This document shows, one piece after another, positions 9,450 through 17,626 of a stretch of 47,446 nucleotides of DNA. Positions within the stretch are counted from its first letter, which is position 1, and each line of letters starts with the position of its first letter. This DNA comes from Firmicutes bacterium UBA4996. Its GTDB lineage: Bacteria > Bacillota > Limnochordia > Darwinibacteriales > Darwinibacteriaceae. The notes under the pieces are model-generated. The model saw nothing but the letters and a program-made list of their open reading frames with translations, was not told where the DNA came from and did no database searches. The stretch lies in the NCBI GenBank assembly GCA_002396805.1, contig DGYW01000064.1:171891-219336 (forward strand). Direction: 5' to 3'. The position numbers were made by a program, and so were the translations under genes.

Positions 9450-9499
9450 GCATCCCTCCTTTCAAGCATCTAAAGAACATTCTACAACTTGTGGGATGC
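9450..9499. promoter_or_regulatory. Inverted repeat in the fmdB/lolA-like divergent gap
   Basis: GCATCCC (9450-9456) and GGGATGC (9493-9499) are perfect inverted copies 36 bases apart. The left copy overlaps the FmdB ribosome site on the minus strand, so the fmdB leader could fold to cover it. It could also be a spaced operator or chance. Confidence 0.25.
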
Positions 9500-9541
9500 G
9501 AATGCAACTAGGAGTAGGATATAAGAGTAAGGAGCTACTTC

Positions 9542-10342
9542 ATGAAAAAATTCTGGGAATCATCTATACTTATTATTGGTTTGATTACTTCTTGTGCATT
9601 CTTAGTGCATACTGGCCTGGTAAGTGGCGAAGAACTGCCAAAAGCAATAAATCTTGACTTAAGTTTACCATCACAACAAGTCGAATCAGTCCAAAAGACA
9701 GATGTGATTGAGGAAAAGTATCGTGAAATTTTAAGCGAGATCTCCATTTCCGCCGAGGCAGTCGAGGTTGTAGACCACATTAAGGAGCAGATAACACAAG
9801 TCAAGACCATAAATCTAGACTTTTTGGTGACCCAAATAAAGGGTAGGCGTACCCAACAGATTGCAGGCAAGTTAGCTGCTGGTGTGGAGCACAAATTAGC
9901 TCGGGCCGAATTCTCCGCACCAAATGAGCTTCGTGGCTATATTGTAGTAGTGGATCAAGAAAAGATGGAAACAAAAACATTCCAGCCTGTAACCAACCAA
10001 ATTATGGTGCAGGGCCTGGAGGACATGAGCAAAGAGGCCCTTTCCGCTTTAAGTGTAGCAGATATAACTTCTTACTTTGACTTCACCATTTACGATGTGG
10101 AATTATTAGAAAGCGTGGAGTTGGATGGGGTGTGGGAGTATCTGTTAGAGGTAGAGGGTTGGAAAGAACAAGACTTAGTGCAAGTGAGAGTAAAAAGTGA
10201 CACCTGGATACCCCATGAAATTTTACTGTTTGAAGAGAGTGTTTTTGTGGGGAAAATCGAGTTTGATAATGTGGTCCTAAACGGGGATTTAAGTGCAGAG
10301 CAATTGAAGGACTTGCCTAAGGTGAAAGAAGTCAAAATGTAG
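9542..10342 (+). CDS. Exported LolA/RseB-like protein (putative outer-membrane lipoprotein sorting fold)
   Basis: A 266-residue protein with an N-terminal signal anchor (FWESSILIIGLITSCAFLV). The body has the look of the LolA/LolB/RseB-type half-barrel: short polar strands such as RTQQIAGKLAAG, KLARAEFSAPNEL, YIVVVDQEKMET and YLLEVEGWK, ending with a strand pair after WIPHEILLFE. The assignment is from pattern only. The next gene, 14 bases on, encodes a barrel-like protein, which would fit a role in outer-membrane biogenesis. AAGGAG precedes the ATG. In monoderm Firmicutes related folds occur in exported lipoproteins, so this alone does not prove a diderm. Confidence 0.55.
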   Translation: MKKFWESSILIIGLITSCAFLVHTGLVSGEELPKAINLDLSLPSQQVESVQKTDVIEEKYREILSEISISAEAVEVVDHIKEQITQVKTINLDFLVTQIKGRRTQQIAGKLAAGVEHKLARAEFSAPNELRGYIVVVDQEKMETKTFQPVTNQIMVQGLEDMSKEALSALSVADITSYFDFTIYDVELLESVELDGVWEYLLEVEGWKEQDLVQVRVKSDTWIPHEILLFEESVFVGKIEFDNVVLNGDLSAEQLKDLPKVKEVKM

Positions 10343-10356
10343 AAAGGGGATTACCG

Positions 10357-11067
10357 GTGCGCACGCGGTCTCGATGGTTATTAGTGATTATTCTTGTAGT
10401 TTTAGTGCTTGGTTTGAGCCCCATCTGGTGCGTACAGGCCTTTGAAGCAGAAGACCTACCCTTTGGTTTTGGTAATAATGGGTGGCAAGCTGGTCTTAGT
10501 CTGACCCAAGAAAACATCAAACCCCTAGGTTTTTTTGGCTACGAGAAAACCGGAATCGGGGGATTTTTGTTACAGCCTGGTGACGACGATGATCAGGTGG
10601 CCAGTTGGTTTGGTGGACACAAGCAAGTTTTAGTAGGGAATATTGGATACACTCTAGAACTCTTCGTGGCCAACACCCAACGCCCCATTTTATCTACTTT
10701 CATCAATAATGTGGAACCACACATCGGAGCTTACGGAGAGTTTAATCGCATGTATGGAGATTTTGGGCATGGTTTGGCTGGAACAGCCCAATTGTTCGTG
10801 AATGAACTAGGTCAGTTTGAGTATAGCATCAGTCCTTATGTGCAATTTACAAGGCAAGGAATCTGGCGCTTCTCCATATCTTTAGGGGACGCTTTTGGGT
10901 TTGGGCTGTCCTATTTGGAGCCCATGGAAAAACTAAAGTTTGATGTAGCTGTGGTCAACGAGGAGCTTAGTTTTCACGTCTTGTTGTCTATGCCGGAGCG
11001 GCCGACAACTTTTGGAGCCGGTTGGACAGAAAACAAGATTCAGGCCTTTATCCGTTATTCTTTTTAG
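10357..11067 (+). CDS. Exported beta-barrel-like protein ending in Phe (putative outer-membrane protein)
   Basis: A GTG at 10357 behind AAAGGGGATTACC starts a 236-residue protein with a clear signal peptide (SRWLLVIILVVLVLGLSPIW, cleavage near VQA-FE). The mature part is rich in Gly and aromatics with alternating strands (YTLELFVAN, IGAYGEFNR, FEYSISPYVQF, WRFSISLG, FGFGLSYLE). The last residues, IQAFIRYSF, end in Phe like the C-terminal signal of BAM-inserted barrels. I do not recognise a named family. It follows the LolA-like gene closely and probably shares its operon. Confidence 0.55.
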   Translation: MRTRSRWLLVIILVVLVLGLSPIWCVQAFEAEDLPFGFGNNGWQAGLSLTQENIKPLGFFGYEKTGIGGFLLQPGDDDDQVASWFGGHKQVLVGNIGYTLELFVANTQRPILSTFINNVEPHIGAYGEFNRMYGDFGHGLAGTAQLFVNELGQFEYSISPYVQFTRQGIWRFSISLGDAFGFGLSYLEPMEKLKFDVAVVNEELSFHVLLSMPERPTTFGAGWTENKIQAFIRYSF

Positions 11068-11082
11068 AAATAAATTTTCATG

Positions 11083-11099
11083 TGAGGGCTTAGCCCTCA
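11083..11099 (+). terminator. Possible terminator after the barrel-like gene
   Basis: TGAGGGC (11083-11089) and GCCCTCA (11093-11099) form a perfect 7-bp stem with a 3-nt loop, 15 bases after the stop codon. The following bases (TTTCATCG) are only weakly U-rich, so termination may be partial. Confidence 0.4.
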
Positions 11100-11124
11100 T
11101 TCATCGCGTCTAGGGGGGAGCATT

Positions 11125-11580
11125 ATGCATGTAGTGTTAGTAGAACCGGAGATTCCGGCTAATGCCGGTAATGTAGCAAGACTTTGTGTGGCCACCGGTT
11201 CAACTTTGCACTTAGTTCGGCCCTTGGGCTTTTTTCTTAGTGATCCCAAGCTAAAAAGGGCTGGTCTTGATTATTGGGAACATCTGGATTTGGTGGTTCA
11301 TGACTGTTTTGATGACTTTCTAGAGACCGTCCATCCGCAACGCCTTTTTTTTGTGGAAACTGGTGGACAACACTTGTATTCAGATGTTAGCTATACTTGG
11401 GACGATTATTTGGTCTTCGGAAGTGAGACTAAGGGATTAGCCCTGGACCTTTTAGAAGAATTTGCGGATCAGATTATAACATTGCCCCAGAGAGATGTTA
11501 GATCACTTAATCTTTCCAACACTGTCTCAATCGTGGTTTATGAAGCGTGGCGGCAATTAGGTTTTGTGAATGTGAAATAA
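11125..11580 (+). CDS. trmL: tRNA (cytidine(34)-2'-O)-methyltransferase, SpoU/TrmL family
   Basis: A 151-residue SPOUT methyltransferase, the usual TrmL length. Motif 1 is IPANAGNVARLC, motif 2 FGSETKGL, and motif 3 RSLNLSNTVSIVVYEAWRQ, which form the trefoil-knot SAM site. TrmL methylates the wobble ribose of tRNA-Leu isoacceptors. TAGGGGGGAG precedes ATG 11125. Confidence 0.92.
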   Translation: MHVVLVEPEIPANAGNVARLCVATGSTLHLVRPLGFFLSDPKLKRAGLDYWEHLDLVVHDCFDDFLETVHPQRLFFVETGGQHLYSDVSYTWDDYLVFGSETKGLALDLLEEFADQIITLPQRDVRSLNLSNTVSIVVYEAWRQLGFVNVK

Positions 11581-11669
11581 CTAATTTAGGCAGGATAAGT
11601 TGAGTTGAACAAGAATATCTAGGCGGTATCTAATTAGTTAAATCAAAAGAGTGTGAGGTGATGTGATAC

Positions 11670-12986
11670 ATGCGACGAGTAAAATCCTTCTTCGGAGGTA
11701 TCTATCCAGATGACTCTAAGAAAAGCACTGCAGAAGCTCCCATAGAAATCTTAGCAGCCCCCCCAACACTTGTTGTTCCTCTCTTGCAACACGCTGGTGC
11801 AGAAGCAACCCCTGTGGTGGCTAAGGGCGATGAGGTGCTCAAGGGCCAGCTACTAGGGCAGGCAAATGGGGCCGTTAGTGCTCCAGTACACTCGCCAGTA
11901 TCAGGAACAGTGGTAGCGATCGAACCGCGGGCACACGCTTGCGGCTCTTCGGTGACATCAATAGTCATTGAAAACAATGGTGAAGACAAGTGGGTGGAGA
12001 AAAATTCGCACCATGATCCCGTACAACTAGATGCGGCCACTATTAGGCAGCGTATTGCAGATGCTGGGATCGTGGGTATGGGTGGGGGCGGTTTTCCTAC
12101 AGCCCTCAAGCTAAATCCTCCTAATAATATCGTCATTGATTATTTGATTATTAATGGTTGTGAATGCGAACCCTACCTCACTGCTGACCACCGCCTTATG
12201 GTGGAGTATTCTGAGGAGATTATTCTTGGTGCCAAACTAATGGCTAAGGCCTCAGGTGCCAGAAAAATCATTATTGCGGTAGAAGACAACAAACCAGACG
12301 CCTTAGAAGCGTTGCGGAGACATGCTGGGGCTATTGAGGTAATTTCTCTCCCCACAAAATATCCTGAAGGCGGAGAAAAACAGCTGATTCAAGCAGTGAC
12401 CGGTCGGGAAGTCCCCAGTGGTGGCTTACCATTTCAAGCTGGAGCCATTGTACAAAACGTCGCTACGGCTTGGGCGGTGACAAAAGCGGTTCGTGATGGT
12501 GAACCTTCTATTAGCAGAGTTGTAACTGTGACTGGGAAAACCATTAAGGAGCCCAAAAACTTCTTGGTTCCCCTTGGTACACCAATTGAGTACCTGGTGG
12601 AGGCTGCAGGTGGTTTTAACGGAACCGTTGGTAAGGTAGTCGTGGGCGGACCCATGATGGGGGGAGCCCAGTTTGATCTGAGTGCACCCGTTTGTAAAAC
12701 GGTTAGCGGTGTCTTGGCCTTTATTGAAGAAGAAAGCATTACACCTCCCGTCTTGCCGTGTATTAAATGTGCCCGCTGTGTGGATGTTTGTCCGGCCAAT
12801 CTTCTTCCTTTGCGCTTAGAAGCGTACGGAATGAACAAGATGTGGGATGAAGCGCAACGTTACGGTGCCTTAGACTGCATTGAGTGTGGTTGCTGCTCCT
12901 ATATTTGTCCATCAAAACGTCCCCTATTACAATACATTCGTCTGGCAAAACGAGAAATTGTTGCCAAACAGAAGAAACCAAGCTAA
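11670..12986 (+). CDS. rnfC: Rnf electron transport complex subunit C
   Basis: A 438-residue soluble subunit that accepts or donates electrons at NAD(H). The biotinyl-lipoyl-like N-terminal domain (GDEVLKGQLLG) is followed by the SLBB/NAD-FMN core with GMGGGGFPTALKL. Two 4Fe-4S motifs lie near residues 363 (CIKCARCVDVCP) and 403 (CIECGCCSYICP). It starts at ATG 11670 behind GAGGTGA and opens the operon rnfCDGEAB-apbE-trxB. The 89-base gap upstream has no convincing promoter; TTGAAC with TATCTA 16 bases on is the best weak candidate. Confidence 0.95.
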   Translation: MRRVKSFFGGIYPDDSKKSTAEAPIEILAAPPTLVVPLLQHAGAEATPVVAKGDEVLKGQLLGQANGAVSAPVHSPVSGTVVAIEPRAHACGSSVTSIVIENNGEDKWVEKNSHHDPVQLDAATIRQRIADAGIVGMGGGGFPTALKLNPPNNIVIDYLIINGCECEPYLTADHRLMVEYSEEIILGAKLMAKASGARKIIIAVEDNKPDALEALRRHAGAIEVISLPTKYPEGGEKQLIQAVTGREVPSGGLPFQAGAIVQNVATAWAVTKAVRDGEPSISRVVTVTGKTIKEPKNFLVPLGTPIEYLVEAAGGFNGTVGKVVVGGPMMGGAQFDLSAPVCKTVSGVLAFIEEESITPPVLPCIKCARCVDVCPANLLPLRLEAYGMNKMWDEAQRYGALDCIECGCCSYICPSKRPLLQYIRLAKREIVAKQKKPS

Positions 12987-13000
12987 AGGAGGGTGGGGCA

Positions 13001-13921
13001 ATGGAAGATATGAAATTGATTGTAGCACCGTCACCTCATATTAGGGATACGGATCGCACAGAAAAGATCATGTTTAGCGTTTTAATTGCTTTGCTACCGG
13101 TCTTGGTTGCTTCGATCTATTTGTTTAGATGGGATGCGGTGCGTTTAGTGTTGTTGTCAGCTGGGGCCGCAGTGGCCACCGAAGCAATTTTCCAACGTCT
13201 GCGAAACAAACCAATTACTATTGGAGACGGTAGTGCTCTAGTTACAGGGGTGTTACTAGGTCTAATTGTTCCTCCCAGTTTACCAAGCTGGATGATTATT
13301 ATCGGTTCTGCCTTTGCAGTGGCCATTGGTAAGCAAGTATTTGGTGGCCTAGGGCATAATCCTTTCAATCCCGCTTTGGTGGGACGAGCATTCTTAACCG
13401 CTTCGTTTGCCGTGGCTATGACGAATTGGACCGCTCCTTTTGATGCTATTTCGGCTGCTACTCCCTTAGCACTTGGGGCTGCTCGTAGTAATATTCCCAA
13501 TTTGTTTTTTGGAACGGTGGCTGGTTCTTTAGGTGAAACGTCCGCAGTGGCCATTTTAATTGGGGGAATTTACCTCTTTTACAAAGGTGCTTTGGATTAT
13601 CGTATTCCCGTTGGGATCTTGGGTACGGTAGTGGCAATGTCGTTACTCACAGGTCAAGACCCTGTATTTCATCTCTTAGCAGGTAGTGTGTTGTTTGGTG
13701 CTGTGTTCATGGCGACTGATCCTGTAACTTCCCCAATAACTGTAGGGGGACGTTGGATTTTCGGAATTGGGATCGGTTTGATTATCATGTTGATTAGAAT
13801 TTGGGGCAGCTATCCAGATGGGGTTACCTTTGCTATTCTATTAATGAATGCGGCAACACCATTGTTGAACCGCTGGACCCGTCCGCGAATTTATGGGCAA
13901 GGGGTGAAGGCTAGTGAATGA
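13001..13921 (+). CDS. rnfD: Rnf electron transport complex subunit D
   Basis: The start at ATG 13001 follows AAAGGAGGGTGGGGCA and gives MEDMKLIVAPSPHIRD, the usual RnfD N-terminus; the frame is open further upstream but that part is shadow sequence within rnfC. The 306-residue product has about nine to ten membrane segments. The motif SAAT (Thr154) matches the site where RnfD carries covalent FMN. RnfD is homologous to NqrB and forms part of the ion channel. Confidence 0.95.
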   Translation: MEDMKLIVAPSPHIRDTDRTEKIMFSVLIALLPVLVASIYLFRWDAVRLVLLSAGAAVATEAIFQRLRNKPITIGDGSALVTGVLLGLIVPPSLPSWMIIIGSAFAVAIGKQVFGGLGHNPFNPALVGRAFLTASFAVAMTNWTAPFDAISAATPLALGAARSNIPNLFFGTVAGSLGETSAVAILIGGIYLFYKGALDYRIPVGILGTVVAMSLLTGQDPVFHLLAGSVLFGAVFMATDPVTSPITVGGRWIFGIGIGLIIMLIRIWGSYPDGVTFAILLMNAATPLLNRWTRPRIYGQGVKASE

Positions 13922-14504
13922 GTCTCTCCGCATGGTGATTGTCTTGTCAGTAATTGCCATGATCTCTGCAGGGATTTTGGCACAGGTTTATAGCATTACA
14001 AGTGTTATAATTGAAGAGAACCAAGCCCGTGCCTTAGAAAGTTCTGTTTTTCAAGTGTTACCCGGGACTACGAAGGTGAATATTATTCGTCGTAGTGCCG
14101 ATGAACTAGGGGTTGACGATCCCAAGGAAATGCGCGAACAAGAGCAAACAACCTCCCTTATCTATGAAGGTGTTGATGATGCGGATCGAGTCATTGGCTA
14201 CGCCTTTGTTGGAGAAGGAAATGGTTACGGTGGTAGCGTGCGAGTACTAGTAGGTGTGGAAGAAGCTTCTGACGAGATCTTGAACGTGAAAGTTTTGGAA
14301 CACACAGAAACTCCTGGTCTAGGCTCCAAGATTGAGGATGAGAGTTTCCGCAAACAATTCGTAGGTAAGAAAGTGGAAGATCCCCTCAAGCTGGGTCAAG
14401 ATATTGATAGCATTTCTGGGGCCACTGTCTCCAGCCGTGCTGTGACCGAGGCTGTTCGTCAAGGATTTGATGATGCGACAGCGATTTACAGGGGGGGGAA
14501 ATAG
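13914..14504 (+). CDS. rnfG: Rnf electron transport complex subunit G (covalent flavoprotein)
   Basis: A GTG start overlapping the rnfD stop, with GGTGAAGG as ribosome site. The 196-residue protein has one N-terminal membrane helix and an exported FMN-binding domain. SGAT at residues 168-171 is the flavinylation motif, with Thr171 the expected attachment site for FMN transferred by ApbE, which is encoded in the same operon. Confidence 0.95.
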   Translation: MNESLRMVIVLSVIAMISAGILAQVYSITSVIIEENQARALESSVFQVLPGTTKVNIIRRSADELGVDDPKEMREQEQTTSLIYEGVDDADRVIGYAFVGEGNGYGGSVRVLVGVEEASDEILNVKVLEHTETPGLGSKIEDESFRKQFVGKKVEDPLKLGQDIDSISGATVSSRAVTEAVRQGFDDATAIYRGGK

Positions 14505-14505
14505 T

Positions 14506-15108
14506 ATGGCTAGTCTTTGGAAGGATTTTGTCCGTGGTTTATGGGAAGAAAACCCTACCTTTCGGATTCTGATTGGTCTTTGTCCGACCCTAGCTGTGAC
14601 GACCAGTGCTATTAATGGGATGTCCATGGGGTTAGCAACGGCCTTCGTTTTGATTTGTTCTAGTGCTTTAATTAGTTTGCTGAAAAGGCTAATTCCTGAT
14701 AAGGTGAGGATACCCGCCTATATTATCGTCATTGCTACCTTTGTAACAATCGTCGATTTGTTCATGAATGCTTATCTTCCTGAGTTACACCAAGTTCTAG
14801 GTTTGTTTATCCCCTTGATTGTGGTGAACTGTATTGTGTTGGGTCGAGCAGAGGCCTTCGCCTCTAAAAATACGGTAATCGCTTCGGTCTTTGATGGTTT
14901 AGGTATGGGTTTAGGTTTTACTTGGGCCCTCACCTTACTGGGATCGATTAGGGAGATTTTAGGTGCCGGTTCTGTCTTTGGTTACAGACTATTGCCAGAG
15001 GGAGCCACAACTTTCGGGATTATGTCTTTACCACCAGGTGGATTTATTACCCTAGGTATTCTTATTGCAGTCATGAACATGATTGCCAACCGTCAAAAGG
15101 CTAGTTAG
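14506..15108 (+). CDS. rnfE: Rnf electron transport complex subunit E
   Basis: ATG 14506 behind a GGGGGGGAAA site gives MASLWKDFVRGLWEENPTFR, the canonical RnfE start. The 200-residue protein has six membrane helices (NqrD family). GLCPTLAVT near the first helix is the family motif holding one of the cysteines of the membrane 2Fe-2S/4Fe-4S cluster shared with RnfA. It is one base after rnfG. Confidence 0.95.
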   Translation: MASLWKDFVRGLWEENPTFRILIGLCPTLAVTTSAINGMSMGLATAFVLICSSALISLLKRLIPDKVRIPAYIIVIATFVTIVDLFMNAYLPELHQVLGLFIPLIVVNCIVLGRAEAFASKNTVIASVFDGLGMGLGFTWALTLLGSIREILGAGSVFGYRLLPEGATTFGIMSLPPGGFITLGILIAVMNMIANRQKAS

Positions 15109-15120
15109 GAGGGGATTTCC

Positions 15121-15696
15121 GTGATGAATCTTTTTGTGATTTTGCTTAGTGCGCTTTTAGTCAACAACTTCGTTTTGGTTCGCTTTTTAGGAATTTGCCC
15201 CTTCATGGGTGTGTCCAAACAGGTAGACTCGGCCATTGGTATGGGATTGGCCACTACCTTTGTCATGGTGGTAGCATCTGCTGCTACCTGGTTAATCCAA
15301 TGGTTTCTTTTAGAACCCTTTGGCTTACCTTTCCTACAGAATATGGCCTTCATTTTGGTCATCGCTTCGATGGTGCAGCTAGTTGAGATGTTTTTACACA
15401 AGACAAGTCCTGGCTTGTATAGGGCCATGGGTATCTTTTTGCCCTTAATTACCACCAACTGTGCTATTCTAGGTCTAGCCATCATGGCGGTGCAAGGAAA
15501 CTACAGCTTCATTGAAACGGTAGTTTTTGCCCTTGGTGGTGGCTTAGGGTTTACTCTAGCCCTAATTTTGCTGGCAGGCATTAGAGAAGACCTTGAGTTT
15601 GCCGACATTCCGAAACCTTTGCAAGGTGCTGGTATTGCCTTTATCATTGCTGGTTTGCTTTCGTTAGCTTTTAGTGGCTTCGCTGGTTTAGTATAA
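15121..15696 (+). CDS. rnfA: Rnf electron transport complex subunit A
   Basis: A protein of about 191 residues with six membrane helices, homologous to NqrE. LGICPFMGV and NCAILG carry the conserved cysteines for the intramembrane iron-sulfur cluster with RnfE. AGGAGGGG lies 6 bases before GTG 15121 and 9 before ATG 15124; either could be the start. Confidence 0.95.
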   Translation: MMNLFVILLSALLVNNFVLVRFLGICPFMGVSKQVDSAIGMGLATTFVMVVASAATWLIQWFLLEPFGLPFLQNMAFILVIASMVQLVEMFLHKTSPGLYRAMGIFLPLITTNCAILGLAIMAVQGNYSFIETVVFALGGGLGFTLALILLAGIREDLEFADIPKPLQGAGIAFIIAGLLSLAFSGFAGLV

Positions 15697-15724
15697 TGGA
15701 TGTTTTGATCGGGAGGGGTTGAAA

Positions 15725-16552
15725 ATGAATACTACCATAGTTTCCCTCGTAAGTATGGGTACCATGGGCGCTTTGTTCGCCTTTGGTTTGGCTGTTGCTT
15801 CAAAAAAATTCGCCATTGAGACTGACCCCAAGGTGGATGAGATAGAAGAGGTTTTACCAGGTGTGAACTGCGGGGCTTGCGGGTTCGCTGGGTGTCGTAG
15901 TTTTGCTGAAGGCGTAGCTTCTGGCGAGGCTCCAGTTAATGGTTGCCCAGTTGGTGGGGCTCGAGTGGCTAAGTTAGTGGCCGAGATCATTGGAGTTGAG
16001 TCTGATGGTCCTAAACGCCGGGTAGCGCAAGTCTTGTGTAAGGGCGGTTTGGCCGAAGCAAAACAACGGGGCACCTATGATGGCCCGCAGGATTGTCGGA
16101 TCGCCAACGCCACCCAAGGTGGAGATAAGGTTTGTAGTTATGGCTGTTTGGGCTACGGCTCCTGTGTGGAAGCTTGTCAGTTTGATGCCATGTATATGGA
16201 TGAAAACGGTCTTCCAGTAGTTATTGAAGACAATTGTACCGCTTGCGGTAAGTGTGTTGAGGCCTGTCCACGGGATATTATCATGCTCGTCAATGAAGAA
16301 CAGGGCGTTCACATTCGTTGCCGTTCGCTCTTGACGGGTCGTTTTGTTAGGCCCGCATGCTCCGTTGGATGTATCGCTTGCCAACGTTGTGTTAAGGTTT
16401 GTCCCACAGGCGCAATTTATATGGAGAACAATTTGGCCCATATCAACTATGATAAATGCACTAACTGTCGAGAATGTGTAGCTGTTTGTCCCATGAACAC
16501 CATTGTGTGGCAAGAAGGCAAACCCTTGATTGAAAAGGCAGTGGCAAATTAA
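15725..16552 (+). CDS. rnfB: Rnf electron transport complex subunit B (ferredoxin-oxidising)
   Basis: ATG 15725 follows GGGAGGGGTTGAAA. The 275-residue protein has one N-terminal membrane helix and a 4Fe-4S domain with CGACGFAGC and a later GCPVGG. Ferredoxin-like motifs follow: CLGYGSCVEAC, CTACGKCVEACP, CIACQRCVKVCP and CTNCRECVAVCP. This is the subunit that takes electrons from reduced ferredoxin. Its stop precedes apbE by 16 bases. Confidence 0.95.
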   Translation: MNTTIVSLVSMGTMGALFAFGLAVASKKFAIETDPKVDEIEEVLPGVNCGACGFAGCRSFAEGVASGEAPVNGCPVGGARVAKLVAEIIGVESDGPKRRVAQVLCKGGLAEAKQRGTYDGPQDCRIANATQGGDKVCSYGCLGYGSCVEACQFDAMYMDENGLPVVIEDNCTACGKCVEACPRDIIMLVNEEQGVHIRCRSLLTGRFVRPACSVGCIACQRCVKVCPTGAIYMENNLAHINYDKCTNCRECVAVCPMNTIVWQEGKPLIEKAVAN

Positions 16553-16568
16553 GGAAGGAAGTGTCATT

Positions 16569-17603
16569 GTGAGGAAAAATGGTGTTGACAGACGACACTT
16601 CCTAGTTTTGATTACAGTTTTTTTAGTGTTAGGCGTGGCTACGCTTGGAGGATATTATTTCTTTTACCTACCCTATTTGGAATCAAGTGATAGTCGAACT
16701 CAGAGCACCAAGATTCTCATGGATACCATAGTGGATGTTAGGGTAGATGGGCGCAATTCGGCCCAATTAGTTGACCAAGTGTTTGCAACTATGGAGTCCC
16801 TGGAACAAACCTTATCGCGCTTCGTGGCCACGAGCGAGGTGGCTCTCATCAACCAGCAGGCAGGAGAGTGGGTTAAGGTTAGCTCCACTACTCTAGAATT
16901 GGTTCAGTTGGGGGTTGAAATAGGGGATATTTCCCAAGGTGCCTTCGATATCACCATTGGGGCCCTTTTGGATCTATGGGGCTTTGGTAGTGGCCTATAC
17001 TATGTGCCCACAGAGGAAGAGTTAGCCCAGGCTTTGGCCACAGTGGATTATAGAAGGGTAGAGGTTAATCCTACTACTAGTGAGGTGCGCATTCCTCAAG
17101 GCGTTATTTTGGACCTTGGCGGTATCGCCAAAGGCTTTGTGGTGGATGGGGGAATCAGTCTACTACGGAAGGCCAAGGTGCAACGTTCTATCATTAACGC
17201 TGGAGGTGACATTTCTGTCATCGGAAAGCGTCCTGACGGTCAACCATGGCGTGTAGGGGTTCAGAATCCCGATTCGCCTAGCGATATCCGTTGGATCCTA
17301 CCTCTGGACAATAATAGTGTGGTCACCTCAGGTGACTATCAGCGTTTTTTCAGCAAAGATGGGCAACGCTATCATCATATCCTTGATCCTAAGACCGGTT
17401 ATCCAGCTAGAGGTCTCCGTAGTGTCACTATTATAGGAGAAAACGGAGCCATCAGTGATGCTCTTTCTACTGCTGTCTTTGTGTTAGGTTGGGACGAAGG
17501 TCGAGCCCTAGTAGAGAGTTTGGATAATGTGGAAGCAATTATTGTGAGTGATACCGATGTGTGGATGTCACCTGGCTTGGCTAAACAGGTGGTAACGCAA
17601 TAA
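16569..17603 (+). CDS. apbE: FAD:protein FMN transferase (ApbE)
   Basis: GTG 16569 lies 10 bases after GGAAGG and gives an N-terminal membrane anchor (residues about 11-30) and an exported catalytic domain; total 344 residues. Family motifs seen are DITIGALLDLWGFG, DLGGIAKGFVVD, INAGGDISVIG, HHILDPKTGYPA and SDALSTAVF. ApbE transfers FMN from FAD to a Thr in SGAT-type motifs. Its place directly after rnfB points to RnfG and RnfD as substrates; the double FMN-binding protein at 34426-35121 is a further likely one. Confidence 0.93.
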   Translation: MRKNGVDRRHFLVLITVFLVLGVATLGGYYFFYLPYLESSDSRTQSTKILMDTIVDVRVDGRNSAQLVDQVFATMESLEQTLSRFVATSEVALINQQAGEWVKVSSTTLELVQLGVEIGDISQGAFDITIGALLDLWGFGSGLYYVPTEEELAQALATVDYRRVEVNPTTSEVRIPQGVILDLGGIAKGFVVDGGISLLRKAKVQRSIINAGGDISVIGKRPDGQPWRVGVQNPDSPSDIRWILPLDNNSVVTSGDYQRFFSKDGQRYHHILDPKTGYPARGLRSVTIIGENGAISDALSTAVFVLGWDEGRALVESLDNVEAIIVSDTDVWMSPGLAKQVVTQ

Positions 17604-17626
17604 TATCTAACGGAGGAGAGATGTAG

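Noticed and set aside
9427..9657. ORF crossing the fmdB/lolA-like divergent gap
   Set aside because: Runs through the fmdB start and the next gene's signal peptide in another frame; no family resemblance.
13117..13554. Minus-strand ORF opposite rnfD
   Set aside because: Shadow of a membrane protein gene; low-complexity Ala/Thr/Ile composition.
15974..16567. Minus-strand ORF of 197 codons opposite rnfB
   Set aside because: Shadow of rnfB, whose iron-sulfur motifs fix the true frame.
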